This document shows positions 16,740 to 25,722 of a DNA stretch of 64,000 nt, piece after piece. Each line of letters opens with the position of its first letter. Position 1 is the stretch's first letter. Position numbers and translations under genes: made by a program. This DNA is from Micromonospora sp. WMMD980 (lineage in GTDB: Bacteria; Actinomycetota; Actinomycetes; Mycobacteriales; Micromonosporaceae): assembly GCF_029626035.1 (NCBI RefSeq), contig NZ_JARUBE010000003.1, positions 1,178,001-1,242,000 on the forward strand, written 5' to 3'. Under the pieces are notes generated by a model that had not been told where the DNA came from, did no database searches, and saw only the letters and a program-made list of their open reading frames with translations.

Positions 16740-17783
16740 TCACCAGTGCCGGCCGGCGCACGGGATCGTGGCGCGGGTCAGGGCGGCGTTCGGGTCGGCG
16801 CCGAGGATCAGTGGTGAGGGCGCGACGTCGGCGCGGACGAGGAGGTCGCCGATGGCGGCGATCATGGCGCCGTTGTCGGTGCAGAGTCGGGGTGCGGGCA
16901 CGCGCAGGGTGATGCCGGCGGCGTGACAGCGCTGTTGGGCGAGGGCGCGCACGCGGCTGTTGGCGGCGACGCCGCCGACGAGCAGCAGGGTGTCGATGTC
17001 GTGGTCGCGGCAGGCGGCGACGGCTTTGCGGGTGAGTGTGTCGGCGACGGCTTCCTGGAAGGAGGCGGCGATGTCGGCGACGGGCAGGGGGCCGTGGTGG
17101 CGTTCGGTCCAGCGGGCGACGGCGGTTTTCAGGCCGGAGAAGGAGAACCGGTAGGGCGGGTCACCGGGTGCGGTCATGGGGCGGGGGAAGGCGATCGCGG
17201 TGGGGTCGCCGTGGCGGGCGGCGGCGTCGATTGCCGGGCCGCCGGGGTACGGCAGGCCGAGCAGGCGGGCGACCTTGTCGAAGGCTTCACCGGCGGCGTC
17301 GTCGGCGGTGTCGCCGAGGTGGACGACTGGGTCGCGGGCGAGGTCGCCGAGAAGTAGGAGGCTGGTGTGGCCGCCGGAGACGATCAGGGCGACGCTGCGC
17401 GCGGGTAGCGGGCCGTGGTCGAGGATGTCGACGGCGGCGTGGCCGGCGAGGTGGTGCACGCCGTAGAGCGGGACACCGAGGGTGAGGGCGTAGGCCTTGC
17501 CGGCGGCGAGGCCCACCTGTACGGCGGTGGCGAGACCGGGGCCGGCGGTGGCGGCGACGGCGTCGATGTCGGCGAAGCCGAGGCCGGCGCGGTCGAGGGC
17601 GTGGCGGACCATCGGGGTGATGGCGTGCAGGTGGGCGCGGGCGGCGATCTCGGGGACGACGCCGCCGAAGCGGGCGTGTTCGTCCATGCTGGTGGCGAGG
17701 GCGTCGCCGAGCAGGACGCCGTCGGCGACGATGCCGACTCCGGTCTCGTCGCAGGACGTCTCGATGCCGAGGACGACCGGCAC
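16740..17783 (-). CDS. tsaD: tRNA N6-threonylcarbamoyladenosine synthase subunit TsaD (paralogue-like context)
   Basis: This 347-residue ASKHA-fold enzyme begins [15 protein letters not shown] at GTG 17783. TsaD motifs are present: the metal-binding [15 protein letters not shown], and [10 protein letters not shown] with the C-terminal CTDNGAM. It transfers the threonylcarbamoyl group to A37 of ANN-decoding tRNAs and needs a bound metal. Housekeeping tsaD normally sits beside tsaB/rimI; here it follows def by 3 bp and faces alaS, so this is probably a second copy. A Nur-like box in the shared promoter suggests metal-responsive expression. Confidence 0.9.
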   Translation of the reverse strand: MPVVLGIETSCDETGVGIVADGVLLGDALATSMDEHARFGGVVPEIAARAHLHAITPMVRHALDRAGLGFADIDAVAATAGPGLATAVQVGLAAGKAYALTLGVPLYGVHHLAGHAAVDILDHGPLPARSVALIVSGGHTSLLLLGDLARDPVVHLGDTADDAAGEAFDKVARLLGLPYPGGPAIDAAARHGDPTAIAFPRPMTAPGDPPYRFSFSGLKTAVARWTERHHGPLPVADIAASFQEAVADTLTRKAVAACRDHDIDTLLLVGGVAANSRVRALAQQRCHAAGITLRVPAPRLCTDNGAMIAAIGDLLVRADVAPSPLILGADPNAALTRATIPCAGRHW

Positions 17784-17786
17784 CGC

Positions 17787-18332
17787 TCAGGCCTGCCCGA
17801 CGCCGGCGCCGACGCCGGGGTGTTCGGCCGCGGCGGCGAGCAGTCGCTTGCGGGTGCGGGCGGGGAGCCGGTCGACGTAGGCGAGGCCGTCGAGGTGGTC
17901 GACCTCGTGTTGCAGGCAGCGCGCGAGGGTGCCGGTGCCGTCGATGCGCACGGGCTGCCCGTGCAGGTCGACGCCGGTGACGGCGGCGGTGGCCGGGCGG
18001 GTGACCTCGGCGTACTGGCCGGGTACGGAGAGGCAGCCCTCGCTGTCGGTGGCGAGGTCCCGCTGGTCGGGTAGGTGCAGGACCGGGTTGATCACGTGGG
18101 CGGTCGTGTGGGCGCCGGTGGCGTCGGGGCAGTCGAGGACGAAGATCCGGGCGTCGACGCCGATCTGGTTGGCGGCCAGCCCGACGCCGTGGGCGGCGTG
18201 CATGCTGGCGAACATGTCCGCGACGAGCTGGGCGAGGGCGTCGTCGAAGACGGTCACCTCGGCGCAGCGGCGGTGCAGCACCGGGGTGCCGTATCGGGTG
18301 ATGGGTCGTGGGGTGCCGGTCGAGGTCTGCAC
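17787..18332 (-). CDS. def: Peptide deformylase
   Basis: This 181-residue metallohydrolase removes the N-formyl group from nascent proteins. All three family motifs are intact: [18 protein letters not shown] with the metal Cys, and QHEVDHLDG with two metal His and catalytic Glu. The start is GTG 18332, only 19 bp from the Nur-like box at 18352-18368. It is the first gene of the def-tsaD pair. Deformylases use Fe2+, Ni2+ or Zn2+, so metal-responsive control would make sense. Confidence 0.93.
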   Translation of the reverse strand: MQTSTGTPRPITRYGTPVLHRRCAEVTVFDDALAQLVADMFASMHAAHGVGLAANQIGVDARIFVLDCPDATGAHTTAHVINPVLHLPDQRDLATDSEGCLSVPGQYAEVTRPATAAVTGVDLHGQPVRIDGTGTLARCLQHEVDHLDGLAYVDRLPARTRKRLLAAAAEHPGVGAGVGQA

Positions 18333-18341
18333 AGTTGCTCA

Positions 18342-18368
18342 TACTATGCAATTGCCAAGACTTTGCAG
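18342..18368. promoter_or_regulatory. Divergent def/alaS promoter with Nur-like box
   Basis: TTGCCA-AGACT-TTGCAG (18352-18368) fits the Streptomyces Nur consensus tTGCaa-N5-ttGCAA (consensus from memory). It sits in a 51-bp spacer between def and alaS. A -10-like TACTAT at 18342-18347 would place the alaS transcription start inside the box. The reverse strand of this site matches the SOD-promoter box at 22112-22128. Confidence 0.6.
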
Positions 18369-18383
18369 CAAGGGATGGGTGGC

Positions 18384-21041
18384 ATGCGGACGGCGGAGAT
18401 CAGGCGGCGGTTCCTCGCCCATTTCGAGGCGAACGGGCACGTCGTGGTGCCGTCGGCTCCGCTGCCCGCCATCAGCGATCCGAATCTGCTGTTCATCAAC
18501 GCGGGCATGGTGCAGTTCGTGCCCTACTTCCTGGGCCAGCAGTCCCCGCCCTTCCAGCGGGCGACGAGCGTGCAGAAGTGCATCCGGACGCCGGACATCG
18601 ACGAGGTCGGCAAGACCAGCCGGCACGGCACGTTCTTCCAGATGAACGGCAACTTCTCGTTCGGTGACTACTTCAAGTCCGGGGCGATCCCGCTCGCCTG
18701 GGACCTGGCCACCAGGTCGGTGGAGGCGGGCGGGTTCGGGTTGGACCCGGAGCGGGTCTGGGCGACGGTCTACCTGGACGACGACGAGGCGTACGACATG
18801 TGGCGCGCCACCGGGGTGCCGGCGGAGCGGATCGTGCGCCGGGGCAAGGCCGACAACTTCTGGTCGATGGGCATCCCCGGCCCGTGCGGCCCGTGCTCGG
18901 AGCTCTACTACGACCGTGGCCCGGAGTACGGCCGTGAGGGTGGTCCGGAGGTCGACGAGGACCGTTACCTGGAGTTCTGGAACCTCGTCTTCATGCAGTT
19001 CGAGCGCGGTCCGGGCGTTGGCAAGGAGGACTTCCCGATCCTCGGCGACCTGCCGGCGCAGAACATCGACACCGGCATGGGCCTGGAGCGGATGGCCTCG
19101 CTGCTGCAGGGTGTGGACAACCTCTACGAGATCGACGAGGTCAAGCCGATCCTGGACCGGGCGGCCGAGCTGACCGGCAAGCGCTACGGCGCGCACTCGG
19201 GTCACGCGGCCCACCAGTCGCACCCGGACGACGTGCGGCTGCGGGTGGTCGCCGACCACGTGCGCACCGCGCTGATGCTGATCGGCGACGGCGTGACCCC
19301 GTCGAACGAGGGCCGTGGCTACGTGCTGCGGCGGATCATGCGCCGGGCGATCCGGGCGGTGCGGCTGCTGGGCTACCAGGACCGGGCGCTGCCGGAGCTG
19401 CTGCCGGTGGCGCGCGACTGCATGGCGCCGTCGTACCCGGAGCTGGCCGAGGAGTTCGGCCGGATCTCCCAGTACGCGTACGCCGAGGAGGACGCGTTCC
19501 TGGCGACGTTGCGTGCCGGGACCACGATCCTGGACACCGCGATCGCGGAGACGAAGTCGGCGGGGAAGCCGGCGCTCTCGGGTGACAAGGCGTTCCAGTT
19601 GCACGACACGTACGGCTTCCCGATCGACCTGACCCTGGAGATCGCGGCCGAGCAGGGCCTGCAGGTCGACGCGGACGGCTTCCGTCGGCTGATGGCCGAC
19701 CAGCGCAGCCGGGCCAAGGCCGACGCGCAGGCCCGCAAGACCGGACACACCGACCTGTCTGCCTACCGGCGGATCGTCGACACGACGGGCCCGACGGACT
19801 GGCGCGCCTACACCGACCTGACGACCGAGTCGACGATCGTGGCGATCCTGACCGACGGCGAACCGGTGCCCGTCGCGTCCGAGGGACAGATCGTCACCGT
19901 GGTGCTCGACGTCACCCCGTTCTACGCCGAGTCCGGCGGGCAGGCCGCCGACGTCGGGCACCTCACCGGCCACGACGGCGCGGGCGAGGTGATCGACGTG
20001 CAGCGCCCGGTCAAGGGGCTCGTCGCCCACCAGGTTCGCGTCACCGCCGGGCACCTGACGGTCGGCGCCCGCCTGACCGCGCACGTCGACGCGACCTGGC
20101 GCCTCGGTGCCCGACAGGCGCATTCCGGCACCCACGTGCTGCACGCCGCGCTGCGGCAGGTCCTCGGCCCGACCGCGTTGCAGTCCGGCTCCTACAACCG
20201 GCCCGGCTACCTGCGGCTCGACTTCGCCTGGCCCGGCGGCCTGTCCGCGGCCACCCGCAGCGAGGTCGAGGACGTCGCGAACCAGGCGCTGCGCGACGAC
20301 CTCCCGGTCACCGCGCAGGTCATGCCGCTGACGCGAGCCCGCCACCTCGGCGCCCTGGCCCTGTTCGGGGAGACCTACGACGAGCAGGTCCGGGTGGTCG
20401 AGATCGGCGGGGCCTGGTCCCGGGAGCTGTGCGGCGGCACCCACGTCGCCCACTCCAGCCAGATCGGCCTGCTCGCGCTGACCGGCGAGTCGTCCGTCGG
20501 CGCCGGTCACCGCCGCGTCGAGGCGGTCGTCGGCCTCGACGGGCTGCGCTACCTCGCCCGGGAACGTGACCTCGTCACCCAGCTCGCCGCGCAGCTGCAG
20601 GCCCCGCGCGAAGACCTGCCCGAGCGCGTCGGCGCGCTGCTCGACCGCGCCAAGGCCGCGGAACGCCGCGCCGACCAGCTCGCCCGAGAGCTCACCGCGC
20701 AGCGCGCCCGACGCCTCGCCGCCGACGCGGTACGCGTCAACGGCACCCGCCACGTCGGCGTCGTCGCCGCCGACGGCGAGGACCCACGGCAGCTCGCCGA
20801 GCTGATCCGCGCCGCGCTGCCCCAGGATCAGCCCGGCGTGGTCGCGGTCGCCGCGTCCGCGCCGCGCAACACTCGACTGGTCGTCGCCACCACCGCGGCG
20901 ACATCGGACCCGCTCAGCGCCGTACACCTGGTCAAGGCCGCCCTCGACGGGCGCGGCGGCGGCACCGCCCGTCTGGCGCAGGGCGGAGCCTCGGGTCGCA
21001 CCGCCGAGGAGATCCTCACCGCGCTCGCCACGATCATCTGA
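18384..21041 (+). CDS. alaS: Alanyl-tRNA synthetase (probable second copy)
   Basis: This 885-residue class II synthetase starts at ATG 18384 with AAGGGA 9 nt upstream. Order: catalytic core ([32 protein letters not shown]), helical tRNA domain, editing domain with AHSGTH and CGGTH zinc ligands, then a C-Ala/DHHA1 domain (LAQGGASG). It charges tRNA-Ala and clears mischarged Ser/Gly. Its location away from usual alaS neighbours (ruvX, mltG), and next to def, tsaD and a Fur-family gene, suggests a conditionally expressed paralogue. Whether a housekeeping copy exists cannot be seen here. Confidence 0.92.
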   Translation: MRTAEIRRRFLAHFEANGHVVVPSAPLPAISDPNLLFINAGMVQFVPYFLGQQSPPFQRATSVQKCIRTPDIDEVGKTSRHGTFFQMNGNFSFGDYFKSGAIPLAWDLATRSVEAGGFGLDPERVWATVYLDDDEAYDMWRATGVPAERIVRRGKADNFWSMGIPGPCGPCSELYYDRGPEYGREGGPEVDEDRYLEFWNLVFMQFERGPGVGKEDFPILGDLPAQNIDTGMGLERMASLLQGVDNLYEIDEVKPILDRAAELTGKRYGAHSGHAAHQSHPDDVRLRVVADHVRTALMLIGDGVTPSNEGRGYVLRRIMRRAIRAVRLLGYQDRALPELLPVARDCMAPSYPELAEEFGRISQYAYAEEDAFLATLRAGTTILDTAIAETKSAGKPALSGDKAFQLHDTYGFPIDLTLEIAAEQGLQVDADGFRRLMADQRSRAKADAQARKTGHTDLSAYRRIVDTTGPTDWRAYTDLTTESTIVAILTDGEPVPVASEGQIVTVVLDVTPFYAESGGQAADVGHLTGHDGAGEVIDVQRPVKGLVAHQVRVTAGHLTVGARLTAHVDATWRLGARQAHSGTHVLHAALRQVLGPTALQSGSYNRPGYLRLDFAWPGGLSAATRSEVEDVANQALRDDLPVTAQVMPLTRARHLGALALFGETYDEQVRVVEIGGAWSRELCGGTHVAHSSQIGLLALTGESSVGAGHRRVEAVVGLDGLRYLARERDLVTQLAAQLQAPREDLPERVGALLDRAKAAERRADQLARELTAQRARRLAADAVRVNGTRHVGVVAADGEDPRQLAELIRAALPQDQPGVVAVAASAPRNTRLVVATTAATSDPLSAVHLVKAALDGRGGGTARLAQGGASGRTAEEILTALATII

Positions 21042-21047
21042 CCGCCG

Positions 21048-21653
21048 TCAGGTGACACGCCGCCGCGCGCGGTGCGCCCGCACGTGCGTGCGGGTGGCGC
21101 AGCGCGGCGAGCAGAACCGGCGACGCCGGTTCGTGCTGCCGTCCAGGAACACCGCGCCGCACCCCGGTTCGGCGCACACCTTCAACCGGTCGACGCCCTG
21201 CTCGCACAGGAACACCGCGAGCGCCCACACCGCCGCCGCCACATACTCCACCGCCGCGTCGCTGCCCACCGCGGCGACGTGCAGATGGCGATCCGACGGG
21301 CTGGCGCCGGAGATGACCGGCCGCAGCCGGTGCCGGGTGAGCAGCCGGTTGAGCCGGTCGACAGCCTCCCGGTCGCGGCCGGCGGCGGCGTCGACGAAGA
21401 CCGCGCGAAGCTGCCGGCCCGCCGTCCCCAACACCGCGAGGCCGGTCGACGTGAGCCCGTCGCCCAGGCCCGGCCACCGGGTTACCGCGGCGCGTATCCG
21501 GGTGGTGTCGTCGAACCGCGTGTTGGCCAGGCACACCGCCAGCGCCGTCAACTCACCGCGATCGGTGGGGTCCGTCCGGTGCTCGCGGGGGCGGGGCACG
21601 GCCGTGCGACCAGCCGTTGCGGTCAGGTGATCCTGCCGCGGCACGGCGCGCAC
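21048..21653 (-). CDS. CGNR zinc-finger protein (ABATE domain)
   Basis: The 201-residue protein ends with a zinc finger, CAEPGCGAVFLDGSTNRRRRFCS, typical of CGNR proteins, preceded by an all-helical ABATE-like region. Such proteins are putative transcription regulators. The start at 21653 overlaps the end of the Fur-family gene by 31 bp; a later start is possible. It follows the Fur-family gene in the same direction, so both are likely co-transcribed. Confidence 0.8.
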   Translation of the reverse strand: MRAVPRQDHLTATAGRTAVPRPREHRTDPTDRGELTALAVCLANTRFDDTTRIRAAVTRWPGLGDGLTSTGLAVLGTAGRQLRAVFVDAAAGRDREAVDRLNRLLTRHRLRPVISGASPSDRHLHVAAVGSDAAVEYVAAAVWALAVFLCEQGVDRLKVCAEPGCGAVFLDGSTNRRRRFCSPRCATRTHVRAHRARRRVT

Positions 21654-22081
21654 CGCCCGTACACGACCACCCCGCCGTTACCCCCGTCCGGATCCACCTC
21701 GATGTCGACCGCCCGGGCCGCCGTGACCGTGCCCGCCACCGCCGAGGCGGCCAGCTGGCGCATGCCGCCGCAGCCCTGACACACCGCGTGATGGTGCGGC
21801 AGGTCGGCCAACCCGAACGTCGCCGTCCCACCGACCGGCACCGTGTGGGCCGCACCGACCTTCACCAGGTGGGTGAGCACGCGGTGCACGGTGGACAGCT
21901 CCACCGCCAGTCCTCGACCGGTGAGCCGCTGATGCACCTCGGCGGCGCGCAGATGCCGACGCTCGCCGGCGGCCTCGCCGAGCGCGTCGACGACGCCGCG
22001 ACGCGCGAGTGTCGTACGAAGACCGGCACGGCGCAGCCGATCCAGCACGGCGCTCACCCGGTCGACAGGCGATGTGATCAA
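21623..22081 (-). CDS. Fur-family metalloregulator, Nur-like
   Basis: This 152-residue regulator has a winged helix ([19 protein letters not shown], then [15 protein letters not shown]) and a C-terminal dimer domain with His-rich [12 protein letters not shown] and a second Cys pair GRCAPC (structural zinc). I chose TTG 22081, preceded by GAGGAG at 6 nt; longer readings run through the promoter box. It is divergent from an Fe/Mn SOD gene, as expected for Nur, the nickel sensor that represses sodF in Streptomyces. The box at 22112-22128 fits the Nur pattern. Fur, Zur or Mur remain possible. Confidence 0.85.
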   Translation of the reverse strand: MITSPVDRVSAVLDRLRRAGLRTTLARRGVVDALGEAAGERRHLRAAEVHQRLTGRGLAVELSTVHRVLTHLVKVGAAHTVPVGGTATFGLADLPHHHAVCQGCGGMRQLAASAVAGTVTAARAVDIEVDPDGGNGGVVVYGRCAPCRGRIT

Positions 22082-22108
22082 TCCCCGCTCCTCACGACAA
22101 CCGCCACC

Positions 22109-22131
22109 TTGTTGCAAGATAATGGCAACAA
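22109..22131. promoter_or_regulatory. Nur-like box at the regulator/SOD promoter
   Basis: TTGCAA-GATAA-TGGCAA (22112-22128) fits tTGCaa-N5-ttGCAA and lies within a longer repeat TTGTTGC-N9-GCAACAA (22109-22131). A -10-like GATAAT (22118-22123) lies inside it, so binding would block SOD transcription. The same pattern occurs at 18352-18368. Confidence 0.7.
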
Positions 22132-22166
22132 CCAAACTACGGCAGCATCACCGGAAGGATTCCCTG

Positions 22167-22781
22167 ATGGCGCTCTACACCCTGCCCGACATGCCCTACG
22201 ACTACGGCGCGTTGGAACCGGCCATGTCCGGCGAGATCCTCCAGCTGCACCACAGCAAGCACCACGCCGCGTACGTCAAAGGCGCCAACGACGGCCTGGA
22301 GAAGCTCGCCGAGGCCCGCGAGAAGGGCGACTTCGCCACGCTCGTCGGGTTGGAGAAGACGTTCGCGTTCAACCTGTCCGGGCACGTGCTGCACTCGATC
22401 TTCTGGGGCAACCTGTCCCCGGACGGCGGCGACCGCCCCGACGGCGACCTCGCCGCCGCGATCGACGAGCACTTCGGCTCCTTCGACGCGTTCGCCGGCC
22501 AACTCTCCGCGGCCACCAAGGGCGTGCAGGGTTCCGGCTGGGGCGTCCTCGCGTGGGAGCCGCTCGGGCGGCGGCTGATCGTCGAGCAGGTCTACGACCA
22601 CCACGGCAACGTCGGCCAGGGCACCACCCCGCTGCTGGTCTTCGACGCCTGGGAGCACGCCTACTACCTGCAGTACCGCAACGTGCGCCCGGACTACGTC
22701 GACCGACTGTGGAACCTGGTCAACTGGTCCGACGTGATCGCCCGATTCGACGCCGCCCGCGCGACGAGCCCGAAGATCTGA
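22167..22781 (+). CDS. sodF: Superoxide dismutase, Fe/Mn type
   Basis: This 204-residue enzyme begins at ATG 22167 after GGAAGGA. Metal ligands typical of Fe/Mn SOD are visible: [13 protein letters not shown], the middle [12 protein letters not shown], and the C-terminal [11 protein letters not shown] (Asp and His). It is the alternative to the nickel SOD at 8026; in Streptomyces the pair is switched by Nur according to nickel supply. The adjacent Fur-family gene and the box at 22112 support the same logic here. Fe versus Mn preference cannot be set from sequence alone. Confidence 0.92.
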   Translation: MALYTLPDMPYDYGALEPAMSGEILQLHHSKHHAAYVKGANDGLEKLAEAREKGDFATLVGLEKTFAFNLSGHVLHSIFWGNLSPDGGDRPDGDLAAAIDEHFGSFDAFAGQLSAATKGVQGSGWGVLAWEPLGRRLIVEQVYDHHGNVGQGTTPLLVFDAWEHAYYLQYRNVRPDYVDRLWNLVNWSDVIARFDAARATSPKI

Positions 22782-22785
22782 CCTG

Positions 22786-23055
22786 GTGGACGACACCACC
22801 CCCGCCGCGGCGGAACTACTCCAACGCGCCGCCGGGGTCATCGCCGCTAAGCACCGCGGTGACCTCGCCGGCGCCGAGGAACTGCTCGCCGCGTTCCCCG
22901 GCGAGCAGGCCCGTACCCTTGGGTTCTACCTGCTCGCCGACCTGGCCCTCGGGCTGGTCCGGGCCAGCAGCGGCCAGTCCATGGACGACCTGGTCCGGGA
23001 GCTGTCCCTGCTCGTCGCCGCCACCTCAGGCCAGCCACCGGCAGAGGGAAGCTGA
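22786..23055 (+). CDS. Hypothetical small helical protein
   Basis: This 89-residue protein starts at GTG 22786, 4 bp after the SOD stop, and is clearly co-transcribed. It is helical and acidic (AAAELLQRAAGVIAAKHRGDLAGAEELLAAF), with no metal motif and no known domain recognised. A strong hairpin terminator follows directly. Its conserved link to SOD, if any, is unknown. Confidence 0.7.
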   Translation: MDDTTPAAAELLQRAAGVIAAKHRGDLAGAEELLAAFPGEQARTLGFYLLADLALGLVRASSGQSMDDLVRELSLLVAATSGQPPAEGS

Positions 23056-23057
23056 GC

Positions 23058-23100
23058 GCAGGGTCCTCGACGCCCGCACCACCGGCGACGAGGACCCTGC
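23058..23100 (+). terminator. Hairpin terminator after the SOD operon
   Basis: Perfect 12-bp arms GCAGGGTCCTCG (23058-23069) and its complement (23089-23100) begin 3 bp after the small-protein stop. Confidence 0.8.
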
Positions 23101-23286
23101 CAGCGGCAGGCGCCGCCGGACGGCGGCTCTCATGGGCGATGCGGCAGGGCCGCAGCGGCAGCTAGACCTGCGGCTTGAACAAGACTGAGGTCGTACAGGG
23201 AGATCATCAACTGACCCTCCTGTCCTAGGACGCTTTACGCGTTGTGCCGAGCAGAACGATCATCCTGCAATGTGGTCGGGAGGAGG

Positions 23287-23531
23287 TCATCGCCGCCAAC
23301 CCTGTTGCTTTTTCACGTCCCCGGCCTGGTCGAGGACTGCGTCGAGGTCCGCGCCGCCACACCACCGGCAGGAACGAGTACAGCGGTGCCTCGGTGGCCA
23401 GTTGCCAACCGGGCGCGGTCAGTTCCCGCACCTCGGGGGTGAATCCCGTTGGCGTCGCCCGCGCGGTCGACGGCCAGGTCGGCAGGCTGGTCGACGCCCC
23501 AGTCGTGGGGTGCGAGGTCCACCCTCGCACC
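23287..23531 (-). pseudogene. Frameshifted gene remnant downstream of the retron
   Basis: Three consecutive minus-strand pieces keep coding character in different frames: DWGVDQPADLAVDRAGDANG, then TPEVRELTAPGWQLATEAPL continuing YSFLPVVW, then GADLDAVLDQAGDVKKQQGW ending at a stop at 23287-23289. Two single-base shifts would join them. The family is not recognised. The rest of 23101-23586 shows nothing else beyond the retron terminator. Confidence 0.35.
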
Positions 23532-23538
23532 CCACGAC
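23502..23538 (-). terminator. Strong hairpin after the reverse transcriptase
   Basis: A perfect 16-bp stem (GTCGTGGGGTGCGAGG at 23502-23517 and its complement at 23523-23538) with a 5-nt loop lies about 50 bp past the RT stop. Confidence 0.8.
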
Positions 23539-23586
23539 CGAATGTCCTTCCGGCGGCGTATATCGGAGGCGCGAGCCGACTTTCCG

Positions 23587-24900
23587 TCACGGATGGGAAC
23601 GTGCTGCGGCCAGCAGCGCGGCGAGTCTTGCCGCGCGAGCGGGGTGGTGTTGGCCGATCCAGAGGACTCGTCCGGTGAGGTATTGAGCGAAGTCGGGGTG
23701 GCCGTTCCGGTTCTGCATGGGAAGGCCGGTGCGGGCGGCGTTGTGGAGGATGGCGCGGAGTTGGTCGTATTCGTCGCGTGGTGTGGCGGGGTGGTGGTTG
23801 ACGACGAGTCCGGCGAGGAGTTGTCGGGCGGCTCGGCTACGGACGCGGGTCTTGGCTGTGTGGACTTGGAAGCCCTCGTCGCGGGCGATGTCGGTGACGG
23901 CGGTGATCAGGTCGTGGATGCGGCGGGTGGTGAGGTCGCCGGAGAAGGCGAGGTCGTCGGCGTAGCGGGTGTAGGTGATGTCGAAGGCGTCGGCGAGGCC
24001 GGTGAGGCGTCGGTCGAGTCGGTAGGCGCACAGGTTGGCCAGTGCGGGGGAGGTGGGCGCGCCTTGTGGCAGGTGGCCGGTGCGCAGCGGGGCGAGTCGG
24101 GTGGCCCGGTGGGGTAGGCCGGTGGGTGCCCGGCGGAGAACGAGGTTCGGGGTGCGGTTGGTGCAAAGGCCGGTGAGGTTGTGGGCGACGGGCTCGGGGT
24201 AGCCGGCGGTGCGGAGCAGTCCGTGGACGCGTGTGGCGGGGATGTGGGTGAAGAAGGCGAGCAGGTCGATGCGGACGACGACCGGTTGTGCGGTGTGGGT
24301 GGCGGCGAAGGTGTGTGCGGAGCGGCCGGGTACGAAGCCGTGGGCGGCGGGGTGGACCGGGATGGGGCCGAGGACTTCGGTGAGCAGCCGGCGTTGCAGG
24401 GCGCGGAGCCGTGATTTGGGTGCCTCGATAAGACGGCCCCGGTCGGTCCAGCGGTAGTGGTAGTGGTGCAGCCGGTGGGCGGTGGCGCGGCGGTTCATGG
24501 CCCGTCGGTCGGCGTACCAGTCGAGGTGCTCGGTGCTCAGGTCGAGCATCGCGGCCAGGTCGCCGACGGTGTCGATGACGGGGGTGTGCCAGGGGCGGCG
24601 GATGGTGCGGGTCGGCGTCACGGGTCGCGTACGGATGACGATCGGCCGCTGGTGCTGGCGCGCGGTGGCGACTGCCGCACGGAGCGGGTCGAAGGTGCTC
24701 AGGAACTCGGCGAGCTCGCGTGGCCGGTCGGTGGGTGGGCGCGGGTAGGCGACCAGCACCGCGTCGGCGACCGGCCATAGCCATCGCCGCCGGATCCCGA
24801 GGACGAGCCCACCCTGGTCGACGAGATCGGCGCGGCGCCAGCCGTTGCCGGCGAGGAACGCGTCGGCGAGCGCGGTGGCGAGGGCGTTAATGGTGGTCAC
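23587..24900 (-). CDS. Retron reverse transcriptase
   Basis: This 437-residue RT starts at GTG 24900, 14 bp after the msr-msd RNA. Retron-type motifs appear in order: AHGFVPGRSAHTFAATH (187-203), IDLLAFF (211-217), LPQGAPTSPALANL (277-290), catalytic RYADDLAFSG (312-321), and LAGLVVN (362-368, the VTGLVVN-like retron signature) with LRAILHNA. The first 110 residues form an extra N-terminal domain, as in some myxobacterial retron RTs. It primes cDNA synthesis from the folded RNA. No obvious effector gene is adjacent, though a decayed gene lies just downstream. Retrons are often anti-phage systems; function here is inferred. Confidence 0.93.
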   Translation of the reverse strand: MTTINALATALADAFLAGNGWRRADLVDQGGLVLGIRRRWLWPVADAVLVAYPRPPTDRPRELAEFLSTFDPLRAAVATARQHQRPIVIRTRPVTPTRTIRRPWHTPVIDTVGDLAAMLDLSTEHLDWYADRRAMNRRATAHRLHHYHYRWTDRGRLIEAPKSRLRALQRRLLTEVLGPIPVHPAAHGFVPGRSAHTFAATHTAQPVVVRIDLLAFFTHIPATRVHGLLRTAGYPEPVAHNLTGLCTNRTPNLVLRRAPTGLPHRATRLAPLRTGHLPQGAPTSPALANLCAYRLDRRLTGLADAFDITYTRYADDLAFSGDLTTRRIHDLITAVTDIARDEGFQVHTAKTRVRSRAARQLLAGLVVNHHPATPRDEYDQLRAILHNAARTGLPMQNRNGHPDFAQYLTGRVLWIGQHHPARAARLAALLAAARSHP

Positions 24901-24914
24901 GATCGGGCCGGTGG

Positions 24915-25087
24915 TGGCAGCGTGTCCCGACGATGCCCGGTCGTGCGGGTGCACAGGCTCGCGGAGCGTGCCGACGCACCTGTGGTGTGGTGCCGAGGTG
25001 AGTATCGCGTCCCCGGGGTTGCCCCGGAGAGACCGTGACCGGACCCCACGTGGGGGAGCGGCCTGGTCAGCTCGGGACACGCTGCCA
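24915..25087 (-). ncRNA. Retron msr-msd RNA
   Basis: A perfect 16-bp inverted repeat bounds this 173-nt region: a1 TGGCAGCGTGTCCCGA at 25087-25072 and a2 at 24930-24915, the arrangement that joins the ends of retron RNA. Directly after a1 comes GAGC, a suitable branching guanosine context. The msr part holds a CCCCACGTGGGG hairpin (about 25045-25056) and CCGGGG-CAA-CCCCGG (about 25013-25027). The msd part can form a long imperfect hairpin capped by GCTC-CGC-GAGC. The RT gene begins 14 nt downstream on the same strand. Exact branch point and cDNA ends cannot be set by eye. Confidence 0.8.
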
Positions 25088-25188
25088 TGGGAGCAGCGTA
25101 GACAACGGAGACCGTCATCGGTGTCCGCGATGCGTGTGGCGCGGCGCAGAGAACCGTTTCGCCGAGTGCTGCGTCCTAACCTTGCGTG

Positions 25189-25722
25189 ATGGACGTGGAC
25201 GACGAGGAGTTGTTGCGCCTCGTCGGGAAGGGTGACCGCGGGGCGTTCGACGTGCTGTATGCGCGTACCGCGCCGTGGTTGGTGCTGCGTCTGCGCCGCC
25301 GGTGCCGGGATCCGGAGTTGGTCCGGGAGGTGCTGCAGGAGACGTTCCTGACGGTGTGGCGGGCCGCGGCCGGCTACCGCCGGGACGGTGCGGCGGTGGG
25401 CTGGCTGTGGTCGGTGGCCGCCGGTCGGCTGATCGACGCGCGGCGGCGCGCGTTGGCCCGTCCGCAGAGTGTGGGGGCGCCGGGCGACGAGGTGTTGGCA
25501 TGGTCGCCGTCGGCGGAGGACGAGGTCTTGGCCGGTGCGTATGACGCCGAGTTGGAGCGTGCGTTGCACCGGTTGGCTCCGGAGTTGCGGGCGGTGTTGC
25601 AGGCGACGGTGTTGGACGGCCTGACGGTGCGGGAGGCGGCGGTCTTGCTGGGGGTGCCGGAGGGCACGGTGAAGACCCGGGCGATGCGGGCACGCCGCGA
25701 GTTGAGGGAGGCCCTGTCATGA
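25189..25722 (+). CDS. ECF-type RNA polymerase sigma factor
   Basis: The 177-residue protein has sigma region 2 (FDVLYARTAPWLVLRLRRRC, then VLQETFLTVWRAAAGYR) and region 4 (LAPELRAVLQATVLDGLTVREAAVLLGVPEGTVKTR). ATG 25189 is chosen; a GTG just before it is possible. Its stop overlaps the next ATG (ATGA), so it is coupled with a zinc-finger anti-sigma-like membrane protein and an ABC system. It likely activates this operon in response to an envelope signal. Confidence 0.92.
   Translation: MDVDDEELLRLVGKGDRGAFDVLYARTAPWLVLRLRRRCRDPELVREVLQETFLTVWRAAAGYRRDGAAVGWLWSVAAGRLIDARRRALARPQSVGAPGDEVLAWSPSAEDEVLAGAYDAELERALHRLAPELRAVLQATVLDGLTVREAAVLLGVPEGTVKTRAMRARRELREALS

Noticed and set aside
18339..20927. 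862-residue minus-strand open frame
   Set aside because: It is antisense to the complete alaS gene and is Val/Arg/Gly-rich without any recognisable motif; typical high-GC shadow frame.
16740..21041. Self-resistance cassette for an antibiotic against deformylase or AlaRS
   Set aside because: No biosynthetic genes for such a compound lie nearby and the Nur-like boxes give a simpler explanation; not excluded.
23225..23590. 121-residue minus-strand open frame downstream of the RT as an intact gene
   Set aside because: Coding character jumps between frames, so it is treated as a remnant.
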